NCBI RefSeq assembly: GCF_051020955.1
Contig: NC_135016.1
Location: forward strand, 17,280,501-17,344,500
From: Megalopta genalis
Lineage: Eukaryota > Arthropoda > Insecta > Hymenoptera > Halictidae
Direction: 5' to 3'
Length of the DNA stretch: 64,000 bases
Part shown: one piece after another, positions 32,108-43,439 of the stretch
Numbering within the stretch: position 1 is the first letter of the stretch
Layout of the letters: each line of letters starts with the position of its first letter
Notes under the pieces: model-generated
Database searches by the model: none
Told to the model about the DNA's origin: nothing
The model's input: the letters and a program-made list of their open reading frames with translations, nothing else
Translations under genes and position numbers: made by a program

Positions 32108-32440
32108 TATAGTGGAAGATGCAATACGAAGATATTTGTTTTCATTACGGTGCAAGACACCGTGTCGAAGAGGCCAAAGCGGTGTCCTTTGATCACCGCT
32201 TGGCACAGTTGCAAGCGCTGCTTTTTGACCTACTTCTCCCATGTACATTTGTGTTCTTCCCGCTGTCTTTTGAAGTACGAGAAGAGGTCTCCCGTACAAT
32301 GTTGTTGGACGACTTGTCTTTCAAAACCGTGTTCTCCGCGCGGTAAACTCGCCGTCTACAAAGTTCAGGAAACTCGCGAGCAACAGAGAGATTACACACA
32401 TTCGGATCTTTCAAACGCCGGACCCTTTAAAAAAGCTTAA
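32108..32440. other. Block with overlapping frames of unknown meaning
   Basis: Moderate-GC block directly outside the mariner end, with frames of 73-114 codons on both strands. I recognise no protein in any of them. The reading GATACCGTGTC/GACACCGTG-type inverted motif near 32150-32170 is short. It may be part of an unrelated repeat or an exon fragment; I cannot decide. Confidence 0.3.
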
Positions 32441-33035
32441 CTCTTTCGAACAGTAATCCCGAAAGAAAAATTAGCTACATGTTAAAAGCCTTTTTCATGC
32501 TGCATACGATTTTCTTCGGGCTCGAATAACTCTGTCACGAGAGGATTAAAAACGATATCCCTGCAGCCAGTTAGCAACGTTCGGAAAGACACGCGCGGAT
32601 TCTTCGCATTTGCCGTGTAAATTTCGCCCAGGTTCTAATCAAAGGTTTATAATCTTCTCTGATTCTGTATAAGTTACTTAACGTTTGCTGCCGGCGCGAC
32701 CGGCGCGCATAGTTATGTTACAGTATTAAATACATCGCATCCTCTTATAAAATGTGATGAAAATGCCGTCAAAAAGAGAAGCTACAAATTCTTTGAATAT
32801 GTATCGTGTTACTCTCGTTGCAATTTAAAATAATTTAAATAATTATATTCGCGAGATCAATTCGACGTTCTTCGCGTGAAATAGAACATCGTGATCGTCA
32901 CAGTTTCTATTAGAGTAGTTGCTTCAATAATGTCATTCGTTCGATCATTTTCCATGAAAGTGTCTTCATTGTTTTTATAATTGCAAAATGAGAAATCGGA
33001 ATACGATATTATATTATAGCGAATCAAAATAAAAT
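32441..33035. other. Unassigned AT-rich spacer
   Basis: Nothing recognised. Confidence 0.4.
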
Positions 33036-33480
33036 GGCTCCGTTAGGATCGCCGCGACGATCAGAGTCGAATGCACTCGTTAATCGTACATTTAACGTGT
33101 CAACAGCGAAATTTAATATTCTAGTGGTATTTAATATTCGATACAATCGTACATTTAAAGTGTCAATAGCGAAATTTAATATTCTAGTGATGTTTAATAT
33201 TCGATATAATCGTACATTTAAAGTGTCAATAGCGAAATTTAATGTTCTAGTGATGTTTAATATTCGATATAATCGTATATTTAAAGTGTCAATAGCGAAA
33301 TTTAATATTCGATATAAATGTACATTTAAAGTGTCAATAGCGAAATTTAATATTCTAGTGATACTTAATATTCGATATAATCGCATATCATAGAGTGCCA
33401 ATAGCGATACGATTCTTCTAATAAGCATGGTTTTAACGAGTGCATTCGCCTCTGATCGTCGCGGCGATTCTAACGGAGCC
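33036..33480. repeat. Minisatellite closed by 46-bp inverted repeats
   Basis: The left arm 33036-33081 (GGCTCCGTTAGGATCGCCGC ... TGCACTCGTT) and the right arm 33435-33480 are complementary over 46 bp with two mismatches. Between them lie about five copies of a 63-bp unit starting AATCGTACATTTAAAGTGTC, then AATAGCGAAATTTAATATTC; one copy is 45 bp after an 18-bp deletion. The last copy is degenerate. Because 63 is a multiple of 3, both strands show long repetitive frames, which are artefacts. The structure resembles a foldback element whose interior became a satellite. No target duplication is evident. Confidence 0.9.
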
Positions 33481-34118
33481 TAAGTTCCCCGGTTACAGAA
33501 TCCGCGAACGCTAACGAGATGTTCGACAAAGTGAAACTTTCGACGTCGAGCTCGCTTTTATCGTCGCAAACGAGCGTGCGCGTCTCGGCAAGGTGACGCA
33601 TTTTAGCCGAAGATGTCTGTTCGGAGGTGTACGCCCGTTCGTCGCGGTCCGTTCGTCGGCTTATTGTCGCGTGGCGACCCAATTCCCTTAATGAGGTCGT
33701 CTTTCGTAGGGACCCTCGACTGCCGGGCGCATTGAAAAGTCCGATAGTCGTGCAGGGAGACGAAATACCGGGGAAACACAAGGCTCGGGCTGGCTTTCCC
33801 CAGGGCGACGCTTTTCATCCGACGAAAGAGGACGCTTCGGCTCCCGAGATAAATCACTCGTAAATCGGCTCTGCCCGATCCCGGATCACTGCGCCGAGAA
33901 ATCAGTTCACTTACCAAATTCGGGAATCAGCCCGTGAAATCCTCTGCCTACGCGTTTCGTTTCTCGCTGATCCCGAAATCGACGAACCCTGACTCTCTAC
34001 GATGCGACAAGGAAAACACCGCGAGTTTTCCAAAATTTCGACGAATCGTTGCGAATTCCCGGAGCACCGAGAAATTTGGAAAACGTCTTGAGTACGATTC
34101 TCGGAAGCTCCTCGGATG
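33481..34118. other. Unassigned spacer
   Basis: CpG-rich at about 33540-33720 with overlapping frames lacking a domain. Confidence 0.4.
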
Positions 34119-34120
34119 TA

Positions 34121-34265
34121 CAGGGTGTTCCATAATTATGTTAAAAGCATGATTCTCGAAGTCGTTTGAAGTAACTTTTTCCCTAGCGAAAATGCAGCGA
34201 AACTGCAGCGAAAATGCAGCGAAAACGCAGCGAAAATGCAGCGAAAATGTTTTCCTTAGCAATTG
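34121..34265. mobile_element. Pal-B, left part with an 11-bp repeat expansion
   Basis: After TA: CAGGGTGTTCCATAATTATG, then TCGTTTGAAGTAACTTTTTC and GCGAAAATGCAGCGAAACTG. The GCGAAAATGC motif of the family arm is expanded into about six copies of an 11-bp unit (CAGCGAAAATG). The rest of the element, including the CCAAT blocks and right arm, is absent. Confidence 0.75.
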
Positions 34266-34294
34266 CGCAATCCTCTCGGGTACTGGACATCGAT

Positions 34295-34627
34295 AAACAG
34301 CGGATCTTTGTGCAAATGCAAAAATTGTTTGAGTTAATTGTAAGAAATGCAAGTTAGACGAAAATATCTTTCTTACTTTAATAATCATAACGAGTTGAAA
34401 GTAATATAACAATGTTCTCAAATTCTTCTAATGACCTTACAATTTTATATTTGATCTATTCGTTTTTGTCATAAATGCATAGAATCCACAGTCCAGCCAC
34501 CAGTAAACAGTGGATTTTATGCAGCTGAAATATGCAACAACGAGAACGATTGATGTATATAAAAACACTGTTCTATTATTTCCAATCGAGATAGCCAAAG
34601 TATATCTTACATAAAGATCCGCTGTTT
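34295..34627. mobile_element. Possible element with AAACAGCGGATCTTT ends
   Basis: AAACAGCGGATCTTTGTG at the left and ACATAAAGATCCGCTGTTT at the right form a 17-19 bp inverted repeat around 333 bp. The interior shares ATAAATGCATAGAATC and TTTTTGTCAT motifs with 3580-3605. No target duplication was found, so assignment to a superfamily is open. Confidence 0.5.
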
Positions 34628-35295
34628 GACAGAGAAATCAAAGAGTTTGCACTTGCTGACAACTAAGAATGAACTCTGGAGATTTCATTAAGAAATAATC
34701 TGGGAGACTATCGATTCCCCGTAAGAGCTAATAAATGAAAGAACAGACAATCTTTCATCGAGATCGAGGGAAGATCGTATTTGCGACTTCGTTTCTAAAT
34801 AATCACGACTTAGAATTTCGCGGTTTGAATTAGAACGACGTCGCTTTCCAGAATCGTGACCGAACGTTTATTCCAGGAACACGTTAAAGATTTCCGCAAG
34901 AATGGCACGGCGTGTTTGTGTGTACAACCCTCGTTTAAATTTCCAAGACGCCTGTGGGATGCTGTTATTCGACTCTGCGACGGCAAGCATCCCGGTAAAC
35001 GTCGCTTTTTACGCAACCATGAGAAAACTTTCGAACGCGGACGCACAGAAATACGACGTTTCGCGTGCCGGTGACGCGGTAGACACTCGTTATCTGAAAA
35101 CTTAATGCTCGGTCTGAGCTACGTGCTCGACGGACGTGTATAAATTTCTCGTGATAATGATCTTCATTAAGCCCCGTCGGTCCTTCGGCTCGCGTCGTTA
35201 GTTATCGTCGGAGGACTCAAAAGCGCCGCGGCTTTCCTTTGCGTGGAAAACTGTTTCTCGTTCGACCGTCGAACTTCCCTCCGTTCGAAGCAAGA
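34628..35295. other. Unassigned spacer
   Basis: Nothing recognised; a 60-70 codon plus frame at 34902-35105 has no domain. Confidence 0.4.
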
Positions 35296-35297
35296 TA

Positions 35298-35513
35298 CAG
35301 TATATGTCTCCCTTACTGACGCTCGGATTGTCCACTGAAATGGATAATTCGGGAAGAAGAGATACGATTATTTGAGCCTTGCGGTTTATTTTTATAATTA
35401 TGGACAATTTATAACTATAACAATAAACCGCAAGGCTCGAACAATCGTATCTCCTCTTCCCAAATTATCCATTTTTGTGGTCAATCTGGGCGTCAATTAG
35501 GGAGACATTACTG
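35298..35513. mobile_element. Pal-A hairpin MITE, complete
   Basis: 216 bp between TA dinucleotides, left CAGTATATGTCTCCCTTACT, right AGGGAGACATTACTG. Both arms carry AATGGATAATTCGGGAAGAA-like blocks and GAGCCTTGCGGTTTATTTTT. The loop is TTATGGACAATTTATAACTA. A pure (AATAT)n array starts 6 bp after its right TA. Confidence 0.87.
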
Positions 35514-35518
35514 TACTA

Positions 35519-35870
35519 CTAATATAATATAATATAATATGATATAATATAATATGATATAATATAATATAATATAATATAATATAATATAATATAATAT
35601 AATATAATATGATATAATATAATATAATATAATATAATATAATATAATATAATATAATATAATATAATATAATATAATATAATATAATATAATATAATAT
35701 AATATAATATAATATAATATAATATAATATAATATAATATAATATAATATAATATAATATAATATAATATAATATAATATAATATAATATAATATAATAT
35801 AATATAATATATGTATAATATAATAATATAATATAATATATATATATAATTATATATAATATTTATACTG
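35519..35870. repeat. (AATAT)n microsatellite
   Basis: About 300 bp of a nearly pure AATAT pentamer with rare GATAT variants, then less regular AT sequence to about 35870. The long Tyr/Ile/Leu minus frame is produced by this repeat. Confidence 0.96.
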
Positions 35871-37062
35871 ATATTTATGACTGGACCGTGAATTTTTCGA
35901 GTACGCGACAAAACCGAGCACATCAAATCCCCCCGAAAAAGCGGAACCACTTAAAGAAATAGAAACTGCAGTATCATTCTAAGCTTGCAATTATCTCGCG
36001 ATCAACCCAGCCAATTTATATTTTCCAGAAATATCCGTGGTCCATTTATCGGGGACGAACTTTGGTCCCAACGGGGGCTCTCGATACAAAGGCGTCGCGT
36101 TCGCCCAATTAGCCAGCCGATCAGAACCGCTTCCCGGTATCAGATGTTACGCGAGATTCGTTCAGAGATCGGCACAGTGGCCTCGGCAAGTATATCCGTA
36201 AAGAGAATCGGTCGTCGTGGCCGAGTGGGAAGCGGGTCGGTGTTTATCGAGACGATTAAACCGTCTGCCGATTCCGTTCGCCGGGAACGAATTTTCCGGG
36301 GACAACCGGGACGGCTTCTCCCGGCGGAAATTAGTCGCTGCCGCGGCGCGCTATCTCGCCGCATAATCGCCGTTCAACCACCGTTAAATCGGTGATCCGC
36401 GAATTTCCCGCGGCCCGGGTCGAAACTTGTTCGACGGCAACATAACCCTGAAACGATGCTATTCGGTAATCCTCGGACCGCCGCGCCGCGGCGGATATTC
36501 CGGGCCGTCCGCGCGATTCACAAGAAACTTGGCCGGCGTCCAGACGCTGGCAGACACCGACGCCGGTATTTAGCGCCGATCGCGACGATTCGACGCGTAA
36601 TCCCGCATGCCAAGTTCCCTGCTCTTTCACCGGCGCTGCCCGTTGTCCGACCTTCCATCCGGCCGATTAATGTTCCGCATGAAATACGGGCCTCGGCGAA
36701 TCAATTGGCCCGATCCCCCTTCTCTCCCCCATCCGAGCCCCCGTCTCCAGAGGCTTTGTTCTCGCGGATATACCCCGGACGTATATACGCGAGGCCGCAC
36801 GGTGAATCGTAGAACGCGTCTGCGCTTCCCTGGAAACGATATCGGATTGGTCAGTCCCTCTGATTTTACATTTTCCAGCGATCGTGACAGAATTCGATAA
36901 GGGCTAATGCACCGGGCCATTTTCTAGCTGGACGAATCGATACGGCGAGCGCGGGTGTTACCGCGGACGCACCAAATACCGCGGCATTTTATCAAAGTAA
37001 TCGAATCGAACGTTTTACAGCGTGGAATCTTCTAATAGTAAATGTCGTGATTTTTTACGTGT
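35871..37062. other. CpG-rich block with an exon-like acceptor, no gene recognised
   Basis: A pyrimidine-rich acceptor-like string (TTTATATTTTCCAG, ending at 36028) precedes a plus frame open to 36395, and a minus frame is open at 36140-36364. Neither shows a domain I recognise. The A-box-like GTGGCCGAGTGG near 36217 lacks the rest of a tRNA. CpG-rich to about 36900. Confidence 0.35.
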
Positions 37063-37587
37063 TTAACACTTGATTTACGGGTTCTGTAAATTATTACAAT
37101 GTTTATATTACAATGTTATATTATATATATTGTAATGTTATATTATATATATTATAATGTTATATTCTATATATTATAATGTTATATTCTATATATTATA
37201 ATGTCATATTATATACATTATAATGTTATATTATATATATTATAATATTTATATTATAATGTTATATTCTATATATTATAATGTCATATTATATACATTA
37301 TAATGTTATATTATATATATTATAATATTTATATTATAATGTTATATTATATATATATATATTAATATTTATATTATAATGTAAACCGTAAATTATTATA
37401 TGTTCCTAAATTATTTATAAATCTAAGTAATCCATATCGTAAAGATACGTTTATGAGTTATTTATTCAATTTATATGCCAGGATAAATTATAAATCAGAA
37501 TTATAAATCCAGAATAAATGTTCAATTGTTACTTTTATAAACTAATATGAAACAGCTGTTTTTTGTGCTCCGTAAATCCAGTGTTAA
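37063..37587. mobile_element. TTAA-5 piggyBac-like element hosting an AT satellite
   Basis: TTAA at 37063-37066 and 37584-37587, 525 bp. The left end is TTAACACTTGATTTACGG; the right end on the minus strand is TTAACACTGGATTTACGG, 17 of 18 matching. Most of the interior (about 37095-37385) is an AT array. The array is unusual for a MITE interior and is listed separately. Confidence 0.75.
37095..37385. repeat. AT array with about 80-bp higher-order unit
   Basis: A basic TATTATAATGTTATATTATA motif of about 20-22 bp is organised into a higher-order unit: AATGTCATATTATATACATT recurs at 37201 and 37281, 80 bp apart, with the same order of variants around it. Confidence 0.8.
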
Positions 37588-39595
37588 TATTGAGACAAGT
37601 AACAACCTATTACTCAGATCTTGCTTCATATCGCAAGATCTCCTCTTCAACGGAGTCTGTTGCATCGACTTCGTACAATCCGATGTACGATTTTCTTAGT
37701 CGTTCATTTGTAGATCGCATTCAATTGTTTACAATAAAACTGACCGTCTTGTATTCAACGTTTATACACGATACCAATTTTATTCGAAATAATTACGATT
37801 TGGTGAATTTAATTCGCCGAAGGGTGAACTTTAGCCGCAAAAGAGTGAAGAATACCGAAAGATGATCTCTCTTATACAGAAAGATGATCTGCAAAAGGAT
37901 TAATCTCGAGAGCAAAGATAAACACAATCTACGAGAGAATCAATCTCGAGTACACGAAGGTAAATTTGACGCGCGAAAGAACTAAAATCTTGGCGAAAGC
38001 AGATCTGATCTACGATCGGATCGATTTTGTTCGCAAATGCGAATACGGTGTGCGAAAAGGTGAATACGAGCTGAAAGAGGATTAATATTGAGTGCAACGC
38101 CTGCAACGTCTCCCGTGAAACAGAAAAGGTTCGCCGCGCGGAAAACCCGCTTATCGAGCGTCGCCGATATTTCCTACAACGGGACGGGTCTGGAAGTGCT
38201 GGCTGTCTTCGGTCATCCTGGAGGATATCTGGCAACAGGAGTTGCCAGGGTCCGGTCTCGGACAGGGTGTCGGTGAAGAGGCGAGGGGGGAGGAAAGCCG
38301 GGGGGAAAAAGAATCCAATTAGAGGGAAACGGCGGCGAGAGCCGGTGTGCCCGGCGCAGAACCAATCGGACACGGTCTTAACTAGATTTCGGCGGAGTGG
38401 ACCCGTCGAGACGTGGTGAAACAAGGAGTCCGGTGTGGACTCGAGAGCTCGTCAAGCCGCTGAAAAGAGTCAATTAGAAGTTAATCGATCACGACCGCGA
38501 CAAAGGGAGACGGTTTCGGCCGACGCGGCGGCGCGACTCGGCTCGACTCGTTCTTCTCTCTTCGAATCGGGCGTTTTTCATCGTCGTGGAAATGGGAAAC
38601 CGCCGATCGGCCCCGGTAATTATCACGGTTGACCGACTGGTTTCTCGGTGCCCTCCTATAAATAGCCGGATGCCTCGAGGAGCTAATAAACGAGGCAATT
38701 AGGCGGAATTATGACCGCCGGTGGGCGTCCGCCGCGACGACGGTTCAACCGGGACTTACGTCACCGAGTATTGTCTCGCGGTGGAGAAATTAAAAGGGAC
38801 GACCGGGCAATTAGAATCGTCGATCGCGGACTTAAGGACTAAGGAATGAGGCTGGTACAGAGGGGAGGGGGAGGGCTCTGCTCTAATCGACCGTTGCGAA
38901 ATTATTAAAGGTTGCCGGAAAGCGGAGCGCCGCGGTTTTAACAGTCCGAGCAGCCCGCTGTCGGCGATACGTCGCTATTTAAATTTCGTTTACGGCGTGA
39001 ATGCGAAATTAAAGTTCGCACTCGGTTGCGTCAGGATGACTCACGGTTATGTGCAGTCGGGACACGTCCAAGCCGTTCACGTTGCGTCAATCTGTACCGA
39101 GCTCGAGTCTCTCTAAGACACACTGTCGGGATAGTTCCAGAAACTCGTCGAGATCGGCATGGGAAAGTTGCGAGGCTCGGGGCTCGTTTGTTTTATTACA
39201 TTATTACCGTCTATCGTTCGTTCATTGTTACGTTATTATCTGTCGCACGACTATAATCCTATCTTAAGAAGCTTAAATATGCGTTAACTTTGCGGGAACG
39301 TGGGTCAACAGCTGATCCGAGTTTTCTTTATAAAATCCTCGAACCTTTCAATTTTTCTGTACGTCCGCTTCATGCGATACCTACATTGAAAATAATAATT
39401 TAAAAGTAAATTTTCCATTTCTAGGACTACCATTTTCATTCGTTGCCTTAGTTGCCTTCAAGGGGCCCGTTTTTGGCTCCTAAGGATAACTGAAAATCTT
39501 AAATGCATCTTTAAAATTTTGGCTTCCTTTTTCCTATTTTCCTGCAATATCTCCTTCTTTACTTTATTTTGCATAATCTTGCTTACTATACTTTT
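37588..39595. other. Spacer, about 2 kb, CpG-rich in the middle
   Basis: About 37840-38110 is purine-rich with irregular GATGATCT and GAAAG motifs. About 38100-38960 is CpG-rich; its longest frame (37900-38424, minus, 174 codons) is open through both kinds of sequence but shows no domain and no initiation or splice support. Nothing assigned. Confidence 0.4.
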
Positions 39596-39790
39596 TAGAG
39601 AATAATAATATAATATAATAATAAATATAATATAAATATATAATATAAATATAATATAATATAAATATATAATAATAATAATATATATCTATATATAATA
39701 ATATAATAATATATAGTATTTATCTTTATTTTTATTTATAATTTATTATTATTATTTTATCTATTTATCTATTTTTATTCTTATTTAATT
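39596..39790. repeat. AT simple-sequence tract
   Basis: Irregular ATAAT, ATATA and TTTATT repeats. Confidence 0.85.
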
Positions 39791-40697
39791 TTTATTTTAC
39801 ATTTATTTATATCGTGTATTATATTCGTAATGGAAACATTTCATTCCGTCAATTGTAAATATATCTTTTATACACAGATATATAAATAGCAACTGGATGG
39901 GAGAAGTCTATTTTTTCAGCTGGAAAATTTTAAGGACCCGTCGAAGTGTCTCGATTAACGATGCAGGCAATTTCAGTAATTCCGTGTCTCGTTTTCGAAC
40001 GCGTCCTAATTTGACTAACCGATAGATACACGCACGGAACATTTAGCTTAATTCCCTTTTCTAGATTCAACGCGTTCGCCCGCAAATTTCGAATCGTTCG
40101 AATGAATTTTCTATCAAAGCGGAGCAGATTAGCGCGCGATAAATGGGAATGGAAATCTGGAAAATATAATACATTACACGGGGAACACTCTGAAACGTGA
40201 ATAATTCGGGCTTATTTCAGCTGGAATGACATCGTCCTATTGAAACTTTATTGCATAATCCGATTATACCACTGACAACGTATTATTATTATATTTCTAT
40301 GCAGCGTTCAAACATTTACAACTTACGGGATTGCGATCTGCATTAATGATCCCGTCGCGCGTAAAAATACAAAAGTCACATTCCGACGCATCCCTCTGTC
40401 TTTCATTATTCAACGTTCTTTTTTTCGTTTCGTTCGTGCGTAATCGCTGATTTTTTAAATTTCCTTCGCATACAACGTTTTGATTGCGCCACTCAGTCCA
40501 CTTCACAGATCGATCAACGTGCATTCGCGAAGTAGAAAATTAATGCAACTTGTGATCGTTAGACCGCGGATCTTTATTCGACCTATTTGCTTCGAATCGA
40601 TTCATTCCCGTACGAATTCCTGTACCAGTAAATTCCTGTTCGAAGAAAAAACCTTGTTCGGACAAATTTCTATCTAGATAAATTCTTATTCGTTTGG
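39791..40697. other. Unassigned spacer
   Basis: Nothing recognised. Confidence 0.4.
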
Positions 40698-40900
40698 ACA
40701 TCTATTTTATTATTATTTTATATATTATACATCTATTTTTAGTATTATTATTATATATTATATATTATACATCTATTTTTAGTATTATTATTGTATATTA
40801 TATATTATATATCTATTTTTAGTATTATTATTATATTATATTTAGTATTATTATTATTATTACATATTATATATTATACATCTATTTTTAGTATTATTCG
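40698..40900. repeat. 40-bp AT-rich tandem repeat
   Basis: ACATCTATTTTTAGTATTAT recurs at 40729 and 40769, with variants at 40809 and 40878. About five copies; the last abuts the Pal-B element at 40906. Confidence 0.88.
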
Positions 40901-40905
40901 ATACT

Positions 40906-41247
40906 AACTCCGAAAGTGGCGGGTTCCTTGGGTCATTTGAAGCAACTTCTTCCTCTACAAAAATGTTCTCCGAGGCGCCGTTAACGAGTTATCAACAAAA
41001 AACAGTGACCAATGAGAGGCGAGCTCGACTGGCGCGAGGCGACCGAGCCAATGAGCGGAACCGAGCTTCGCGCGCTGGTTGGCTGGGCCGCCTCGCGTCA
41101 GCCGTACTCGATTCTTATTGGTCACTGTTTTTCGTTAATAACTCGTTAACGGTGCCTCGGAGAACATTTTTGTAAAGGAAGAAGTTGCTTCGAATGATCC
41201 GAGGAACCCGCCATTTCCGGATTGCGAGACATTTTTGAGACACCCTG
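40906..41247. mobile_element. Pal-B palindromic MITE, left tip lost
   Basis: The right end GAGACACCCTG followed by TA is intact; the left begins inside the family at CTCCGAAAGTGGCGGGTTCC. Both CCAAT blocks are present (GTGACCAATGAGAGGCGAGC and inverse CTTATTGGTCAC). Its right TA falls inside the TTAA-4 palindrome GAG|TA|TACTCGTC, so it inserted into a TTAA-4 element. Confidence 0.85.
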
Positions 41248-41321
41248 TATACTCGTCGTGACACAAGCTACTGCCACTTCTCCGTGACGAGTATACTCGT
41301 CCAACACGGCCAACTGGTTAA
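41248..41321. mobile_element. TTAA-4 right end, cut by Pal-B
   Basis: Starts with the half palindrome TATACTCGTC next to Pal-B, contains a complete GACGAGTATACTCGTC at 41286-41301, and ends CCAACTGGTTAA at 41321. It matches the right end of 29585-29877. The left part is missing. Confidence 0.7.
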
Positions 41322-42335
41322 GACATCGGAGATGTTTGATTCGAGAGAGAAAAAATCGCTCGCGGCGCAGGTTGTCCGGCATTTTCCGCGCTGCTTAACG
41401 TGTTAACCGCGAAAAACGAGGAAGCGTGGCGGCGAGCGTGTCGCGTGTATAAATGGTCGCGGGAAAGTTCAGCGACGGTTATTCAACGAAAGTGTTACGG
41501 GACGCGTCGTTTTGTTTCGATCGGACGCCGCGTTCCATGGGCGCACGCACCACGGCACCCAAGATTTATGATATTCTTCTCGCGTCGAGGCAGGACGAGG
41601 AGGTTCAGCGATAAATAACGTTTCGCCTGGAAGACACGCATGCGAGTGCCGGCGTTATCGATGCAAATGCACCTTGCCGCACCTACTCGGGACGGGAATA
41701 GACGGGAACGATCGTTTTTCGGTGGAACAGCCGACGCGATAAACACCGACGCGCGTCATATTTTTACCCGCGCCCCACGCTTCCGACGCCCGTATGTACC
41801 TGGGCACCCTGCGCGCACACAGGGCTATTATTAACCGCGCGCGCACGATTCGGGACAGATCTATTTGCCGGATACGCGGCAGCATTTTCATTGCAATTAA
41901 CTGGGAATTTACCTGAACTTATCTCCCTGTGACAGCATAAAATCGAATATACTCCGGGGTTTAACCGGGAATTTCTGGAGGCTCGTTCAATTTTCAAGCA
42001 ATTAGGATCGCCGGCTAATTAAGCGGTCCGCGGACGGCCTCTGGGAAGTTTCGAAAGCGGACCGCGCATCAACATATCAATTCGTAACTTCGCGGAATAT
42101 ACGTTTGTTAATCTATAACGAGCTGGCCGAAATTTCGTTCGCTCGAAAATTGTTAATTTATACGAGAGATTATTGTTGGCTAGCGCACGGATTTCGAAAC
42201 TTATCGAAGCGATGCCGCTTTTGAATGCCTAGCCGTTCGAAACTTTGCACAAATGATCCTCGATCTTTGGGGAAATAGATTAAATTGACCGCACTCGAAA
42301 ATTATACTTATGTACGAGATTACGTTGTTCCAAAA
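41322..42335. other. Unassigned spacer, partly CpG-rich
   Basis: CpG-rich at about 41390-41860 with overlapping frames on both strands. Nothing recognised. Confidence 0.4.
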
Positions 42336-42337
42336 TA

Positions 42338-42626
42338 TAGTAATGTCTCTCCAATTGACGCTCGGTTTGTCCACGAAAATGGACAATTTAGGGAGAGGAG
42401 ATACGATTATTCGAGCGGCTTGTTTTTATAGTTCTTGACAATTCGTAACTATAATATAATATATTTATTTTATATATATTTTATTATATATATTATATTA
42501 TTATATATATTATATATATTTATTATATAATATATAATATAATATAATATCGAATAATCATATCTTCTCTTCCCAAATTGTCCACTTTTGCGGACAATCT
42601 GAGCGTCAATTAGAGAGACATTACTG
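42338..42626. mobile_element. Pal-A with AT expansion at the loop
   Basis: Left TAGTAATGTCTCTCCAATTG, right TTAGAGAGACATTACTG followed by TA. At the hairpin loop, after TTCGTAACTATAA, about 100 bp of AT repeat (42450-42550) has been added. The right TA is shared with the next copy. Confidence 0.83.
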
Positions 42627-42628
42627 TA

Positions 42629-42846
42629 CGGTAATTTCTCCCTAATTCGCCGCGCTCAGATTGTGCAGAAAAATGGACACTTTGGGAACAGGAGATACGA
42701 TTATTCGAGCCTTGCAGCTCGCTTTTATAGTTGTTCACAATTTTTAACTATAAAAACAAATCGCAAGCCTTGAATAATCGTGTCTCCTCTTCCCAAATTG
42801 TCCATGTTTGTGGACAATCTTAGCGTCAGTTAGGGAGACATGACTG
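42629..42846. mobile_element. Pal-A hairpin MITE sharing a TA with its neighbour
   Basis: Left CGGTAATTTCTCCCTAATTC, right GTTAGGGAGACATGACTG. Arms and loop are complete. Its left TA (42627-42628) is also the right TA of the preceding copy. Confidence 0.85.
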
Positions 42847-43439
42847 CCGCAAAATTGCACGTTAAATCATCTAAATAATGGAACAAACTTTGTTGTCTGT
42901 AAAAATTGATGCTGTAAGATCGATTTAATTTCTGAGAAAAGAACAGTCCATCCGGCCGAAACATCGTTCAAATATTTGCTAAAGACGACAACGAAGAGTT
43001 ATCGGTCGCTACCGGCATGATTGATCTCGACGCGAGCGTAATTAAGTTGGCGTGGAAGATAAGACCTCGGAGAAAGCAAAATATGGTCGTAAAAAATATA
43101 CGGCCCGTGTCACTTTGTCTTCCGAGTAGCGGAGTTTTACGACGCGGCGACTCTCGCGAGCTGCCGCCGGTGCCTCTGAATGCGACTGAACGCTTGAATA
43201 ATAAATTACTCACTTAGAAGTTGGAACTTTCATTGAGAGTTTTGCATTCGGCAACCTACATACGTGCGTGTAGCATTTTAAACACGGGTTTTCTCTCTGA
43301 AACGAACGCGGGCCAAATGGAGAAGCTTCTGCGATGTTTCTCAACTTCCGCTCTTCAAAAAGCTTCTTTAATATACATAACAATATTTCCTTGGTCTCCT
43401 TCGATGTTGCTTGCTAACAACGTTGGGCATTGTTCGAGT
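42847..43439. other. Unassigned spacer
   Basis: A plus frame at 43221-43457 shows no domain. Nothing recognised. Confidence 0.4.

Noticed and set aside
33024..33428. Repetitive 119-134 codon frames on both strands
   Set aside because: The 63-bp repeat unit is a multiple of three without stops, so both strands stay open; both translations are repeats with no domain.
35519..35950. A 143-codon minus frame rich in Tyr, Ile and Leu
   Set aside because: It is the translation of the (AATAT)n microsatellite plus flanks.
36212..36245. tRNA A-box-like GTGGCCGAGTGG
   Set aside because: No B box (GGTTCGANTCC) at the right distance and no cloverleaf arms could be formed.
37900..38424. Longest frame of the window, 174 codons, minus strand
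   Set aside because: It spans purine-rich and CpG-rich DNA of different character, shows no domain or leader, and overlaps other open frames; probably chance.
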